Shown piece after piece: positions 25,743 to 34,684 of a DNA stretch of 64,000 nt. The stretch is from Streptomyces sp. NA02950. Lineage in GTDB: Bacteria > Actinomycetota > Actinomycetes > Streptomycetales > Streptomycetaceae. Each line of letters begins with the position of its first letter. The first letter of the stretch is position 1. The position numbers were made by a program, and so were the translations under genes. The stretch is from positions 8,958,001 through 9,022,000 of the forward strand of contig NZ_CP054916.1 in assembly GCF_013364155.1 (NCBI RefSeq), written 5' to 3'. Under the pieces are notes generated by a model. It searched no databases. It was not told the DNA's origin and was given only the letters and a program-made list of their open reading frames with translations.

Positions 25743-26579
25743 TCAGCGGTCGATCCGGGCGTCATGCGGCCCGGAGTCCGGCACCTCCCCGACGCGGGCC
25801 GCGGCCGGATCCAGCACCCGGTTGAGGAACGCCCGGGTGCGCGGATGGCGTGGATCGGCCACCACCTGCTGTGGACCGCCCTCCTCCACGATCACCCCGT
25901 CGTCCATGAAGACGACCCGGTCCGCGACCTCGCGGGCGAAGCTCATCTCATGGGTGACCACGAGCATCGTCATCCCCTCGTCGGCCAGCGAGCGCATCAC
26001 GGCGAGGACATCGCCGACCAGCTCCGGGTCGAGGGCCGAGGTCGGCTCGTCGAACAGCATCAGCTCCGGGTCCATGGACAGCGCCCGTGCGATGGCCACC
26101 CGCTGCTGCTGGCCGCCCGACAGCTGCGCCGGGTAGGCGTCCTCCTTGGCGGTGAGGCCCACCCGGCCCAGATTCTCCCGGCCGACGCGCCGGGCCTCCG
26201 CCTTGTCACGGCGCAGCACCCGCCGCTGGGCGATGGTGAGGTTCTCCAGCGCGGTGAGGTGGGGGAAGAGGTTGAACGCCTGGAACACCATGCCGATCCG
26301 GCGCCGCACCCGGTCGATGTCCACATCCGGGTCGGTGACCTCCGCCCCGGCCACGGTCACCGAGCCCGAGGTGGGCTCCTCCAGGAGGTTCACACAGCGC
26401 AGGAGGGTCGACTTGCCCGACCCCGAGGGGCCGATCACACACACCACCTCGCCCCGCCGCACCGTGAGGTCGATGCCCTTGAGCACCTCCAGCTCCCCGA
26501 AGGACTTGTGCAGCTTCTCGACCCGGATGGCAACACCGTCTGGCCGCTCGGTCTCCTGCTGCTGCTTCCGCTCTGCCAT
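25743..26579 (-). CDS. polar amino-acid ABC importer, ATP-binding subunit
   Basis: A 278-residue ATPase of the GlnQ/HisP type. Walker A GPSGSGKS (50-57), Q-loop [17 protein letters not shown], signature LSGGQQQR (153-160), Walker [15 protein letters not shown] and H-loop VVTHEMSFA. The phrase [12 protein letters not shown] is typical of amino-acid uptake ATPases. The start ATG at 26579 is five bases after the permease stop, with its ribosome site inside the permease gene. Third gene of a binding protein-permease-ATPase operon. Confidence 0.93.
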   Translation of the reverse strand: MAERKQQQETERPDGVAIRVEKLHKSFGELEVLKGIDLTVRRGEVVCVIGPSGSGKSTLLRCVNLLEEPTSGSVTVAGAEVTDPDVDIDRVRRRIGMVFQAFNLFPHLTALENLTIAQRRVLRRDKAEARRVGRENLGRVGLTAKEDAYPAQLSGGQQQRVAIARALSMDPELMLFDEPTSALDPELVGDVLAVMRSLADEGMTMLVVTHEMSFAREVADRVVFMDDGVIVEEGGPQQVVADPRHPRTRAFLNRVLDPAAARVGEVPDSGPHDARIDR

Positions 26580-26584
26580 CTCCC

Positions 26585-27370
26585 TCACCTCGCCTTCGCC
26601 GTACGGGCCTCGAGCCGCCGCACCAGATGTCCCAGCGGAACGGTGATGACCAGGTAGCACACCCCGGCCACCAGGATCGGGGTGAGGCTGCGGTGCTGAT
26701 TGAGCGCGTCCCGGCCGAACTTGGACAGTTCGTACTGGTCCAGGGAGAGACCGAGCAGATAGACCAGGGACGAGTCCTTGGTGAGCAGGATCAGCTCATT
26801 GGTGAGCGGCGGCAGCACGATCCGGAAGGCCTGCGGAATGATGATCGAGATCATGGCCCGGGCGTGGGACATCCCCAGTGAACGCGCCGCCTCCATCTGC
26901 CCCTTGGGCACCGCCTGGATGCCCGCGCGGATCGTCTCCGCCATATAGGCGGCGCCGACCAGCCCGAGCGCCAGCATCACGGTGACATAGCGGTCCAGGG
27001 CCACCTGGAAGGCGAGCGGCACACCGAAGCCCAGGGCGATGAACACCAGCAGCGCCGGTACCCCGCGGAAGAACTCGATGTAGGCGATCGACAGCCACCG
27101 GTAGGGCGGCACCTGGGAGAGCCGCATCAACGCGAGCATCAGCCCCAGTACCAGTCCGAAACCGAAGCCGAGCAGGGTGTAGACGACGGTGTTGACCAGC
27201 GCGGTGGTGATGACATCGGGGAACAGGGACCGGGCGACCTCCGCGTCGAAGAACGCGCGGCGCAGTTCACCCCAGTCCGCGGCCAGGACGAAGACGAGGA
27301 GCACGGCGACCAGTACGGCGTACTGCACCGCCCGTATCGCCCGTGCCCGCTGCCGACGGGTCATTGCCAT
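26585..27370 (-). CDS. polar amino-acid ABC importer, permease subunit
   Basis: A 261-residue inner-membrane protein of the HisM/GlnP family with about five membrane helices. The family sequence [11 protein letters not shown] (about 98-108) and the EAA loop, here [19 protein letters not shown] (about 158-176), contact the ATPase. The end [22 protein letters not shown] is a hallmark of the polar amino-acid permeases. It lies 41 bases after the binding-protein stop and nearly touches the ATPase gene. One permease gene is present, so the complex is likely a homodimer. Confidence 0.93.
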   Translation of the reverse strand: MAMTRRQRARAIRAVQYAVLVAVLLVFVLAADWGELRRAFFDAEVARSLFPDVITTALVNTVVYTLLGFGFGLVLGLMLALMRLSQVPPYRWLSIAYIEFFRGVPALLVFIALGFGVPLAFQVALDRYVTVMLALGLVGAAYMAETIRAGIQAVPKGQMEAARSLGMSHARAMISIIIPQAFRIVLPPLTNELILLTKDSSLVYLLGLSLDQYELSKFGRDALNQHRSLTPILVAGVCYLVITVPLGHLVRRLEARTAKAR

Positions 27371-27411
27371 AAGTGTGCGGACTCCTCAGCTCCGATGGCG
27401 GTTCACGGGCG

Positions 27412-28230
27412 TCAGTTCGCAGCGGGCTTCGTGGCGGACTTCTTGGGTGTGGTGCCGAACCACTTCTTGTAGATCCGGTCGTAACGGCCGTCCGACCGGG
27501 CCGCCTTGAGCACCTTGTTGATCTTCTTACGGAGGGCGTCATTGCCCGTGCGCACGGCGATGCCGTACTGCTCACCGGTGTTGAACTCGGCCGTCACCTC
27601 GGTGTCCGGGTTGTCCTTGACGTAGTCGTAGAGCACGCCGTTGTCATTGACGCCCGCGTCGACCTGCCCGGTCTTGACGGCGGTCAGCAGCAGTGCGAGG
27701 TCCTCGAACTGGACGAGTTTCGCGCCCTTGGCATGCTTCTGGGCATAGGCCTCACCGGTGGTTCCCTGCTGGACCGCCACCTTCTTGCCGCTGAGGTCGG
27801 CGAGGGAGGAGTAGGGCTTGCCCTTCTTGGTGACGAGGGCCTGGGTGGCCTCGAAATAGGGGGCGGAGAAGTCGAGGTTCTTCTCCCGCACCTCGTTGAT
27901 GGTCATTCCGGCGGCGGCGACATCGCACTTGTTGGCGTTGAGGTCCTCACCGGACTGGATGCCCTCGAAGGGCGTGTCGACGATCTCCTGTTTCACCTTG
28001 AGCGACGACGCGATGAGATCGACCAGGTCCACATCGAAGCCGACGATCTCCTTGCCCTCCTTCGACTGGAAGGGGGCGTACGGCAGATGGGTGCAGGTGG
28101 TGAGTTTCCCGGACTGCACCAGGTTGATGTCCGAGCCGCCGGACCCGGACGACGCGGTACTGGTGCACCCGGCCAGCAGGGCGGATGCGGCGGCTACGGC
28201 GGTGGCGGACAGTGCGGAGCGAGCGGACAC
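27412..28230 (-). CDS. polar amino-acid ABC importer, solute-binding lipoprotein
   Basis: A 272-residue periplasmic-type binding protein (SBP_bac_3). A lipobox ALLAGC anchors it at C22, followed by a Ser/Gly linker. The body has the family pattern TCTHLPYAPFQSKEGKEIVG (about 48-67), DVDLVDLIASSLKV and ending DGRYDRIYKKWFG. The binding-site start PYAPF and the Arg/Asp positions are in keeping with polar or acidic amino acids. The GTG at 28230 with GGAGG four bases upstream is preferred; an ATG at 28245 is an alternative without a good ribosome site. First gene of the operon. Confidence 0.9.
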   Translation of the reverse strand: MSARSALSATAVAAASALLAGCTSTASSGSGGSDINLVQSGKLTTCTHLPYAPFQSKEGKEIVGFDVDLVDLIASSLKVKQEIVDTPFEGIQSGEDLNANKCDVAAAGMTINEVREKNLDFSAPYFEATQALVTKKGKPYSSLADLSGKKVAVQQGTTGEAYAQKHAKGAKLVQFEDLALLLTAVKTGQVDAGVNDNGVLYDYVKDNPDTEVTAEFNTGEQYGIAVRTGNDALRKKINKVLKAARSDGRYDRIYKKWFGTTPKKSATKPAAN

Positions 28231-28357
28231 GGCACCTCCGGACATGGTCGGGGACGACCCCACAGAACCCGTGATCAGTGATATGGCCCGCATCCTGCCA
28301 TCGGTCGTGCCCCCTTGTCCCCGCCGTGTGCGTTGCGACCGGATAACGGCGTCGGGG

Positions 28358-28590
28358 CTAGCGGCGACGCCGCCACCTGCGGCGCTTGCTCCAGAACAGC
28401 CTGCCGGGGGCTCGTCCGCCCGCCAGGGCCGGGACTCGGGCGCACCGCGCCGCCAGCGCGCGCTCAGCATCCGGGTCCGCGCGGAGGGCTCGGAGACCTC
28501 CGCTCCGCGCACAAAATCCTCGTCGAGAACGACGTCGTCCCAGCCGTCCGCGTCGTCTTCCCGTCCTCGATCCGTGGATCCGCTGCTCAC
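28358..28590 (-). pseudogene. small acidic/basic-tailed protein gene with a 3' frameshift
   Basis: From a GTG at 28590 with GGGAGG upstream, the frame reads SSGSTDRGREDDADGWDDVV, then LDEDFVRGAEVSEPSARTRM and a WRAD EPPAG segment, then leaves the expected path. The continuation FWSKRRRWRRRR to a stop at 28358 lies in another frame. Restoring a single G near 28398 (TGTTC to TGGTTC) would give one 77-residue protein with an acidic N-terminal half and an arginine-rich C-terminus, a form I recognise as common in Streptomyces without known function. Either a recent mutation or a sequencing error; without correction the first frame runs on as an unrelated tail. Confidence 0.6.
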
Positions 28591-28697
28591 AGGGGCACCT
28601 CCCGTCCGCCGGTGCCGCTCGGGCACAGTCCCTTGACCGGGGAACGTGCGGGGCACCGGCCGAGTTCCGGTCCCGCACGGGAGCGGACGGGCCGGGG

Positions 28698-30671
28698 CTA
28701 CCCCGGGATCCAGACCCGCATCGGGCCGTCGCCGCGGTTCGCCCAGGCGTAGTACGGGATCGCGGTCAAGTGCACCGGCACCGGGTCCGTGGGCACCTCC
28801 GGAGCGCCCTTGCCATCGCCGCAGTCCGCCGTGTACGGCCACCAGGTGCGGGGCGGGACCGCCCTCCGTACCCCGCGGGTCGCGATCACGGTCACCCCGC
28901 CGAGCAGCCCCGGCCGGTGCTCCGCGCTGAGCGGGGCGCCCGGATGGAGCGCGAGGTCGTCCAGCCGTACCCCGTCCGGCTGGTCGGCCTCCTCCAGGCA
29001 GTACACCAGCGGCCCCCGCTCGATCGCGGCGCAGCCGCGCACCGCGTCGATCCGCGCGGCCGCCCGGGTGCGCCGGGGCGACAGCGGCAGGCTCAGCACC
29101 ACCACCTCGCCGGGCCGCCAGCGCCGCCGCAGCCGCAACCAGCCGTCCCGCGCCCTCACCGCCAGCGGCTCTCCGCCGACGGTCACCTCGTACTCCCGCG
29201 CCCAGTGCGGTATGCGCAGTGACAGCGTCCAGTCGGCGTCCTCGGGGGCCTTGTCCACGACCACCGCGATCCGGCCCTCCCAGGGGTAGGCGGTGCCGAC
29301 CCGCACCGCCCCACCTCCCGCCGTGTACGAGCCCGAGGCGTACTGGTGCAGTTGGAGGCCCTCGGCGTCGCCGCTCGCCATGTAGTACGGCAGCGAGGCC
29401 AGCAGCCGTACCGCCCGGGGCGGGCAGCACGCACCCCGGGCCCACGGCGCCCGCCGCGGCTCCCGGCCGTCGGGTGCGCCGTCGGGCCCACCCCCGGAGT
29501 GGCCACGGGCCTGGAGCGGATTCTCGGCGGACCAGCGCTCGCCGTCCAGCGACCCCCCGGCCGCGAAGGCGTTGAACAAGGTCCGCTCGATGAGGTCGCT
29601 GTAGCGTGCGTCGCCGGTCAGCAGCGCCATCCGCCAGCTGAACCCGATCGAGGCGACGGCCGCGCAGGTCTCGGCATGGGCCCGGTCCGGCGGCAGCTCG
29701 TACGCCTCGCCGAAGGACTCCCCGCCGTGCCGGGCGGCCACCCCGCCCGTCACATGGGTCTTCGTGGCGGCCATGTCCTCCCACAGCCGCACCAGCGCTT
29801 CCCGCAGCCCCAGGTCGCCGGTCTCGGCCGCCAGGTCGGCGACCCCGGTCAGCAGCCGCAGCCGGTCCACCGCGTGCCCGGTGACCTCCGACGCCTCCCG
29901 CACCGGCACCCGGTCCCGCCGCGAGGACGCCCCGGCAGCGCCGGGCCGGTCCTCCAGCCAACGGGCGTCGAGGCCGTCCTTCTCCCGCCGGTCGAGGAGG
30001 TACTCGGCCAGCTCCAGATGGCGCCGCTCCCCGGTCTCCCGGTACAGCTCGACCAGGGCCGTGCCGATCCCCGGAGGCCCGCACACCGGCTCCATGTCGC
30101 CGCCCGCGTCGAACACGGCGCCGATGCGGTCGGCGTAGCGCTGCGCCACGTCGAGCAGGGTGCTCTCGCCGGTGGCCCGCCGGTGCGCGACCGCGGCCCG
30201 GAGGAGTGGGACCGCGCCGTACAGCTCGGTCTCCGGCAGCAGCGGCCCGCACTCCGGAACCGGTGTCGGCCACCGTCGGTCCTCGGTCCGGATCCGGCCG
30301 GAGGGCCCACGGCGGTCCTCCTCGGTCCGTGCCGCCGCGACCAGCCGCTCCACCCGCCCGGCCAGCTCCTCCAGCGCCGTGCCCCCGCCGTCCTCGGCGA
30401 GCTGCCAGCACGCCGCTTCCAGCCACAGGTGGTCCTCCGCGCCCCGTAACGGGCCGTCGGCCGCGCGACCGTCCCCCGGCCCTTCGCAGGCGGCGGCCCG
30501 GGGGCGGCTCACGACGGTCGCCTCCGCGAGCCGGTCCCACCCCTGCGGAACGCTGACCTCCGCGTTGATACGGCGTCGGGTGGCCCAGAAACCACCGGTG
30601 ATACGGGCCGCGGTCGCCGGGCACAGCGCGGTGCGCGCCTCCGGCGAGAGGCGGATCGGTCCTGCGGACAT
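28698..30671 (-). CDS. GH127-family beta-L-arabinofuranosidase-type glycoside hydrolase
   Basis: A 657-residue cytoplasmic glycosidase. The (alpha/alpha)6 barrel contains HVTGGVAARHGGESFGEAYE with a probable acid at E322, the zinc ligands E334 and C336 in HAETCA, and the cysteine pair C415-C416 in RGACCPPRAVRLLA, of which the first is the nucleophile in the characterised HypBA1 enzyme. The spacing of these residues agrees closely with HypBA1. The C-terminal half is beta-sandwich and ends YYAWANRGDGPMRVWIPG, the usual end of this family. There is no signal peptide. It starts at an ATG with AGGGGAAG. Length and active site are complete; specificity for beta-L-arabinofuranosides is the family default. 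Confidence 0.9.
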   Translation of the reverse strand: MSAGPIRLSPEARTALCPATAARITGGFWATRRRINAEVSVPQGWDRLAEATVVSRPRAAACEGPGDGRAADGPLRGAEDHLWLEAACWQLAEDGGGTALEELAGRVERLVAAARTEEDRRGPSGRIRTEDRRWPTPVPECGPLLPETELYGAVPLLRAAVAHRRATGESTLLDVAQRYADRIGAVFDAGGDMEPVCGPPGIGTALVELYRETGERRHLELAEYLLDRREKDGLDARWLEDRPGAAGASSRRDRVPVREASEVTGHAVDRLRLLTGVADLAAETGDLGLREALVRLWEDMAATKTHVTGGVAARHGGESFGEAYELPPDRAHAETCAAVASIGFSWRMALLTGDARYSDLIERTLFNAFAAGGSLDGERWSAENPLQARGHSGGGPDGAPDGREPRRAPWARGACCPPRAVRLLASLPYYMASGDAEGLQLHQYASGSYTAGGGAVRVGTAYPWEGRIAVVVDKAPEDADWTLSLRIPHWAREYEVTVGGEPLAVRARDGWLRLRRRWRPGEVVVLSLPLSPRRTRAAARIDAVRGCAAIERGPLVYCLEEADQPDGVRLDDLALHPGAPLSAEHRPGLLGGVTVIATRGVRRAVPPRTWWPYTADCGDGKGAPEVPTDPVPVHLTAIPYYAWANRGDGPMRVWIPG

Positions 30672-30801
30672 GTGACTTCCCCTTACGGCGGACCGCCGGT
30701 GATCCTGCCGAGTCTCCTGGTCGCAGGCACGGGAACCGGTCGCCGCGGTGAGCATAAGCAGGCGCTTTGCCCACGACAAGTCCCCCACTTCCCAAGGACC
30801 G

Positions 30802-30834
30802 GCGCAACCGCCCCCACGCTGGGGACGGTTGCGC
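30802..30834 (-). terminator. strong hairpin after the MerR-PP2C gene
   Basis: GCGCAACCG and CGGTTGCGC form a 9-bp stem continued, after one mismatch, by CCCCA/TGGGG around a 3-base loop. It starts 19 bases beyond the stop codon of the gene at 30853 and separates it from the GH127 gene. Confidence 0.75.
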
Positions 30835-30852
30835 GGCTGGAGGCCGGGGCGC

Positions 30853-31938
30853 TCAGGCCGGGACCAGGGCCCGTCGCTCCTCCACATGTGCCACCACACA
30901 GGTGACGTTGTCCGGTCCGCCGGCCCGATGGGCAAGGGCGACCAACTTCCGTACCGATCGCCCCGGATCGGACTCCGCGACCAGTACGCGCCGGATCTCC
31001 TCGGTGGGCACGACCCCGCTCAGCCCGTCCGAGCACAGCAGATAGCGGTCACCGTCCCGGGCGTCCCGCAGTGCGAGGTCCGGTTCGAACTCCGCTCCGC
31101 CGCCCACGGCCCGCAGCAGCAGCGCCCGCGGGAGGTGCGACGCGGCCTCCTCCTCGGTGAGCCGTCCGTCATCGACCATCGACTGCACCAGGGTGTGGTC
31201 ATGGGTGATCTGGAACAGCTCACCCTCGCGCAGCAGATAGGCGCGGGAGTCCCCGATGTGGACCAGACCCAGTTCCGATCCCGACCACAGGAGTGCGGTG
31301 AGCGTGGTCCCGACCCCCGCCAGCGCCGGGTCGGACGTCGCGAGTTCGCTGACCGACGCATGGACCCGCCGTGCGGCGTCCTCCAGTGCGCTCAGCAGTT
31401 CACCGCCCGGCACATTCGCCTCCAGCGGTTTCAGCGCCTCGATCGCGGCCTCGCTTGCCTGCCGTCCACCGCCGAAGCCGTCGGCCACGGCCAACAGCCG
31501 CGGACCGGCGTACCCGACGTCCTCATTGCTCTCACGGACGGCGCCGGTGTCGGAGAGCACGGCGTAGCGGATTTCCAGGGTGCTGTGAACAGAAGACATC
31601 GCGGTGTCCTTCCCGGACAGATGGTCCTCGAGGAAGGCGGCCAGTTCCCGGCGGGCCGCCGTGTCCGCCTCCACCTGCGACCAGTACGCGCGGACCTCCC
31701 GAGCAGCGGCCCGGGGCGGCAGCTCGCACACGGCCCGGATCCGGGCCAGCGGCATGCCCAGGCGCCGCAGCCAGACCACCAGTCGGGCCCGCTCCAGTTG
31801 CGCCGGGTCGTAGAAGCGGTAGCCGGAGTACGGATCGACCCGGGCGGGCGTGAGCAGCCCGAGCTCGTCGTAGCGGCGGAGCGCCTTGGCGGATATCCGC
31901 GACGCTCGCGCGAACGCCCCGATCGTCAGCAACCCCAT
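30853..31938 (-). CDS. MerR-type DNA-binding domain fused to a PP2C protein phosphatase
   Basis: A 361-residue two-domain protein. Residues 1-75 are a MerR helix-turn-helix and wing (LLTIGAFARASRISAKALRR, then YDELGLLTPARVDPYSGYRF), 76-110 a linker helix. Residues 115-355 are a PP2C Ser/Thr phosphatase with SNED (137-140), ADGFGG (D153), GDSRAYLL (D230), CSDGLSG (D304) and GPDNVTCVV (D343): all metal-binding acids are present, so it should be active. The ATG at 31938 has GAGGAGGG. An internal ATG at codon 114 could also give a free phosphatase. The logical role is a transcription factor whose phosphatase domain senses or erases phosphorylation, for example by PknB-type kinases; no kinase gene is adjacent. 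Confidence 0.88.
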   Translation of the reverse strand: MGLLTIGAFARASRISAKALRRYDELGLLTPARVDPYSGYRFYDPAQLERARLVVWLRRLGMPLARIRAVCELPPRAAAREVRAYWSQVEADTAARRELAAFLEDHLSGKDTAMSSVHSTLEIRYAVLSDTGAVRESNEDVGYAGPRLLAVADGFGGGRQASEAAIEALKPLEANVPGGELLSALEDAARRVHASVSELATSDPALAGVGTTLTALLWSGSELGLVHIGDSRAYLLREGELFQITHDHTLVQSMVDDGRLTEEEAASHLPRALLLRAVGGGAEFEPDLALRDARDGDRYLLCSDGLSGVVPTEEIRRVLVAESDPGRSVRKLVALAHRAGGPDNVTCVVAHVEERRALVPA

Positions 31939-32032
31939 GTCCGCCCTCCTCGAGCCGGGCGTTCGCCCGGCCACCACGATGCTGTGCCTTCCCCCGGGAG
32001 GAAGGTCAACGGCGGAGCGGGAGTTCCCGGCC

Positions 32033-32157
32033 AGGCCCTGTCCGGTGGGTCTTGTCGGGCCTGCGACGCCTGGCACCGCGCCCCAGCTACCGCTGGGAGG
32101 TGCCCCCCCCGCACCAGACGCCGCGGGCTGACCCTCAACGATCCACCGGACAGGCCT
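32033..32157. mobile_element. MITE-like palindromic element, about 125 bp
   Basis: The ends are inverted repeats: AGGCCCTGTCCGGTGGGT at the left (32033-32050) and ATCCACCGGACAGGCCT at the right (32141-32157). The inner parts also pair imperfectly (CCTGCGACGCCTGGCAC with GCACCAGACGCCGCGGG), so the whole is one long hairpin. It encodes nothing. Its right end reaches into the stop codon of the hydroxyacid dehydrogenase gene. I see no clear target duplication. This has the form of a non-autonomous element mobilised by a transposase elsewhere. Confidence 0.55.
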
Positions 32158-33157
32158 AGGCGATCCGGTCGAGGTCGGTGGGCAGCACCCGGTGGAGCGG
32201 TGGCGCCCCCGCCACCAGCCGCTCCACCTCGTCGGTCACCGCCGCGCCCAGCCGTTCCAGCTCATGGCCGAGCGCACCCGCGATATGCGGGGTGAGCAGG
32301 ACGTTGGGCAGGGTGTACAGCGGTGATCCGGCGGGCAGCGGCTCCGGTTCGGTGACGTCCAGGACCGCCGAGATCCGGCCGGTGGACAGCTCGGCCACCA
32401 AGGCGTCGGTGTCGACCAGCGCGCCGCGCGCGGTGTTGACGAGCGTGGCGCCGTCCGGCATCAGGGCCAGCCCGCGGGCGTCGAGCAGATGCCGGGTGGC
32501 GGGCAGGGACGGGGCGTGCAGGCTCAGCACATCGCTGGTGGCGACCAGTTCGTCCAGCGGCAGGTCGCGCACGCCGAGCGCCTCCGCCTCCGACGGCGCC
32601 AGATGCGGGTCGTACACCGACACCTCCAGATCGAAGGGGCGCAGCAGCTCGATCACCCGGCGGCCGATCCGGGAGGCGCCCACGATCCCCACCCGGCGCC
32701 GGAAGTTGCCGATCTGCGCGGTGCGCGCGGGGGAGGGGAAACCGTGCTCGGCGGCGTACAGGGCGCGCAGCCGCAGGGTGTCCTTGCCGGCCAGCAGGAT
32801 GGTGGCGAGGGTGAACTCGGCGACGGGCAGGGCGTTGGCCGCCGCGGCGGAGGAGACCAGAAGCTCGCGCTCCCAGCAGGCGGGGGTGATGTGTCCCTTG
32901 ACGCTGCCCGCGGCGTGGACGACCGCGCGCAGCTTCGGAAGCCCGTCGAGCACCTCGGCGGTCAGCGGTTCACAGCCCCAGCCGGTGATCAGCACCTCCA
33001 CGGCGGCCGGATCGGCACCGGTCACCGCCGACGGGCGGACGGCGGCGGCGGGCGGGATCGTCACGGACGCGGCGAGACGGTCCAGCAGCGGCGCGGGAAA
33101 CAGCCTGGGGAGATGGACGGGGTCCATCACGAACAGCGCGGCGGGGGACTCGAACAC
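32156..33157 (-). CDS. D-2-hydroxyacid dehydrogenase (NAD-binding)
   Basis: A 333-residue member of the D-isomer-specific 2-hydroxyacid dehydrogenases (2-oxo acid to 2-hydroxy acid). The Rossmann motif is GIVGASRIGRRVIELL (157-172) with NAD-selecting D183 (VYDPH); the catalytic triad is R244 (VNTARGALVD), E270/E272 (DVTEPEPL) and H291 (LTPHIAGA). It starts at GTG 33157 with AGGAGG. The last codons and TAG stop coincide with the edge of the MITE-like element, so the native C-terminus may have been altered by a residue or more. The gene is divergent from the lectin gene across an AT-rich spacer. Substrate unknown. Confidence 0.88.
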   Translation of the reverse strand: MFESPAALFVMDPVHLPRLFPAPLLDRLAASVTIPPAAAVRPSAVTGADPAAVEVLITGWGCEPLTAEVLDGLPKLRAVVHAAGSVKGHITPACWERELLVSSAAAANALPVAEFTLATILLAGKDTLRLRALYAAEHGFPSPARTAQIGNFRRRVGIVGASRIGRRVIELLRPFDLEVSVYDPHLAPSEAEALGVRDLPLDELVATSDVLSLHAPSLPATRHLLDARGLALMPDGATLVNTARGALVDTDALVAELSTGRISAVLDVTEPEPLPAGSPLYTLPNVLLTPHIAGALGHELERLGAAVTDEVERLVAGAPPLHRVLPTDLDRIA

Positions 33158-33390
33158 CGTGGCCTCCTGGTCACACAGGCGATACCCGATCAGCCTCTCT
33201 CGCCCAGAGGAGACAGGCCAATAAGAAAGAGAAACGGTTCAATCCGATATAGCCGTGTCATTGCTAATAAGCGGTCATATCCCTGCATCTTCCCCTCTTC
33301 AGGTATTCAGCATGCTTTCCCCGGGCACTGACGGTGTATCCGCGCACACCTGTGCGCTCTCGTGGTCTCACGAGAAGAGGGAGGTTCCTC

Positions 33391-34422
33391 ATGTCCATAT
33401 CCACCACACCCGGAACCGTGTGGGGCACCTGGATCAACCTGGAAGGCGGGATCCACTCCGAGCCCGCCCCGGTCCTGTTCGCCGACGACCGGGTGCAGGT
33501 CTTCATCCGCGGCGGGTCGAACGCCCTGTGGAGCAGGGTCGAGGGGCGCGACGGCAGTTGGCTCGGCTGGTTCAAGTACATCGGCGTGTCGATCGACGGC
33601 ATCCCCGCCCCCATCCGCGGCAAGGACGGCAAGATCCGTGTCTTCTACCGCACCCCGGGCAACAACCTCGAGGTCATCACCCAGACCAGCCTCAACGGCG
33701 GCTACAGCGGGCCTCAGGTGCTGGTCAACGATATCGGGGACGACCCGGCCGCGGTGCTCAACGCCGACGGCCGCATCCAGGTGTTCTTCCCCGGCACCGA
33801 CGATGCGCTGTGGTCCATCCGCAACCAGGACCTGCTCTACGAGACCTACACCGCACCGGTCTCCCTCGGCGGAAGTATCCGCTCCACCCCCTCCCCCGTC
33901 CTGGACGGCGGGGGACGGATCGTGGTGGCCGTCAAGAGTGTCGGAGACACCCTCTACACCGTCCAGCAGACCGCCGAGAACTCCGCCACGTGGGAGCCCT
34001 TCACCCTGGCCTCCAACAACGTCACCAGCCGGCCCTCGGTGTGCCTGGACGCGGCGGGGCGGGTGCAGATCTTCTTCCGCGGATCCGACGCCGCCGTATG
34101 GCGGGTGGGCCAGAGCGTCAACTACGACTCGTTCAACGCCCCGGTCCAGCTCGGCGGCCAGATCGTCTGGCGCCCCACCTGCGGCCTCGGCCAGGACGGC
34201 CGGATCAACGTGTTCATCAAGGCCACCGACAACGCCCTGTGGGTCGCCGTCCAGTCCACGGAGAACGACCCGACGTACACCGGCTTCCAGTCCCTCGGCG
34301 GGTCGATCGGATCCGCGGGCCTCGGTGTCCCCATCCTCAACGAGGAGAATCTGCTCTACGTCTTCCTCCAGGGCAGCGGAACCGCCAGGGACCTCTGGCT
34401 CCAGCGCCAGACGTTCGTCTGA
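33391..34422 (+). CDS. PLL-like seven-bladed beta-propeller lectin
   Basis: A 343-residue protein made of seven repeats of about 47 residues. Each has a strand of the type VQVFIRGGSNALWSR, IRVFYRTPGNNLEV, IQVFFPGTDDALWSI, VQIFFRGSDAAVWRV or INVFIKATDNALWVA, preceded by a short G-x-I/P segment. This is the pattern of Photorhabdus PLL-type and related fucose- or O-methyl-glycan-binding propellers. There is no signal peptide, membrane segment or catalytic site. The ATG has GGAGG upstream. The 5' spacer (33158-33390) is much richer in A/T than the surroundings, and the gene stands alone, both suggestive of transfer. Function as a glycan-binding (defensive or symbiosis-type) lectin is inference. 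Confidence 0.78.
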   Translation: MSISTTPGTVWGTWINLEGGIHSEPAPVLFADDRVQVFIRGGSNALWSRVEGRDGSWLGWFKYIGVSIDGIPAPIRGKDGKIRVFYRTPGNNLEVITQTSLNGGYSGPQVLVNDIGDDPAAVLNADGRIQVFFPGTDDALWSIRNQDLLYETYTAPVSLGGSIRSTPSPVLDGGGRIVVAVKSVGDTLYTVQQTAENSATWEPFTLASNNVTSRPSVCLDAAGRVQIFFRGSDAAVWRVGQSVNYDSFNAPVQLGGQIVWRPTCGLGQDGRINVFIKATDNALWVAVQSTENDPTYTGFQSLGGSIGSAGLGVPILNEENLLYVFLQGSGTARDLWLQRQTFV

Positions 34423-34684
34423 GCGTCACCGCACCGCGACCGGCCTCATCGCGCATCCTGAGGTCTGACGAGCGCCGGCAGTGATGCCCACACTGCTGGC
34501 CTCTTGCATATGCGCACCCTCTCGGCACCGGCGAAGGCCACGGTGGACAACCCATACGGATGACCCACCGGGCGCGGTGTCGCGGCTCCGGCTCGGAACT
34601 GACAGGCTCGGCCCGGCGGAACCCCCGCTCCGCCCGGGGCGGCCCGCCCGCCCCGTACGCCTGTCGAGGACAAGGAAGAGCCGG

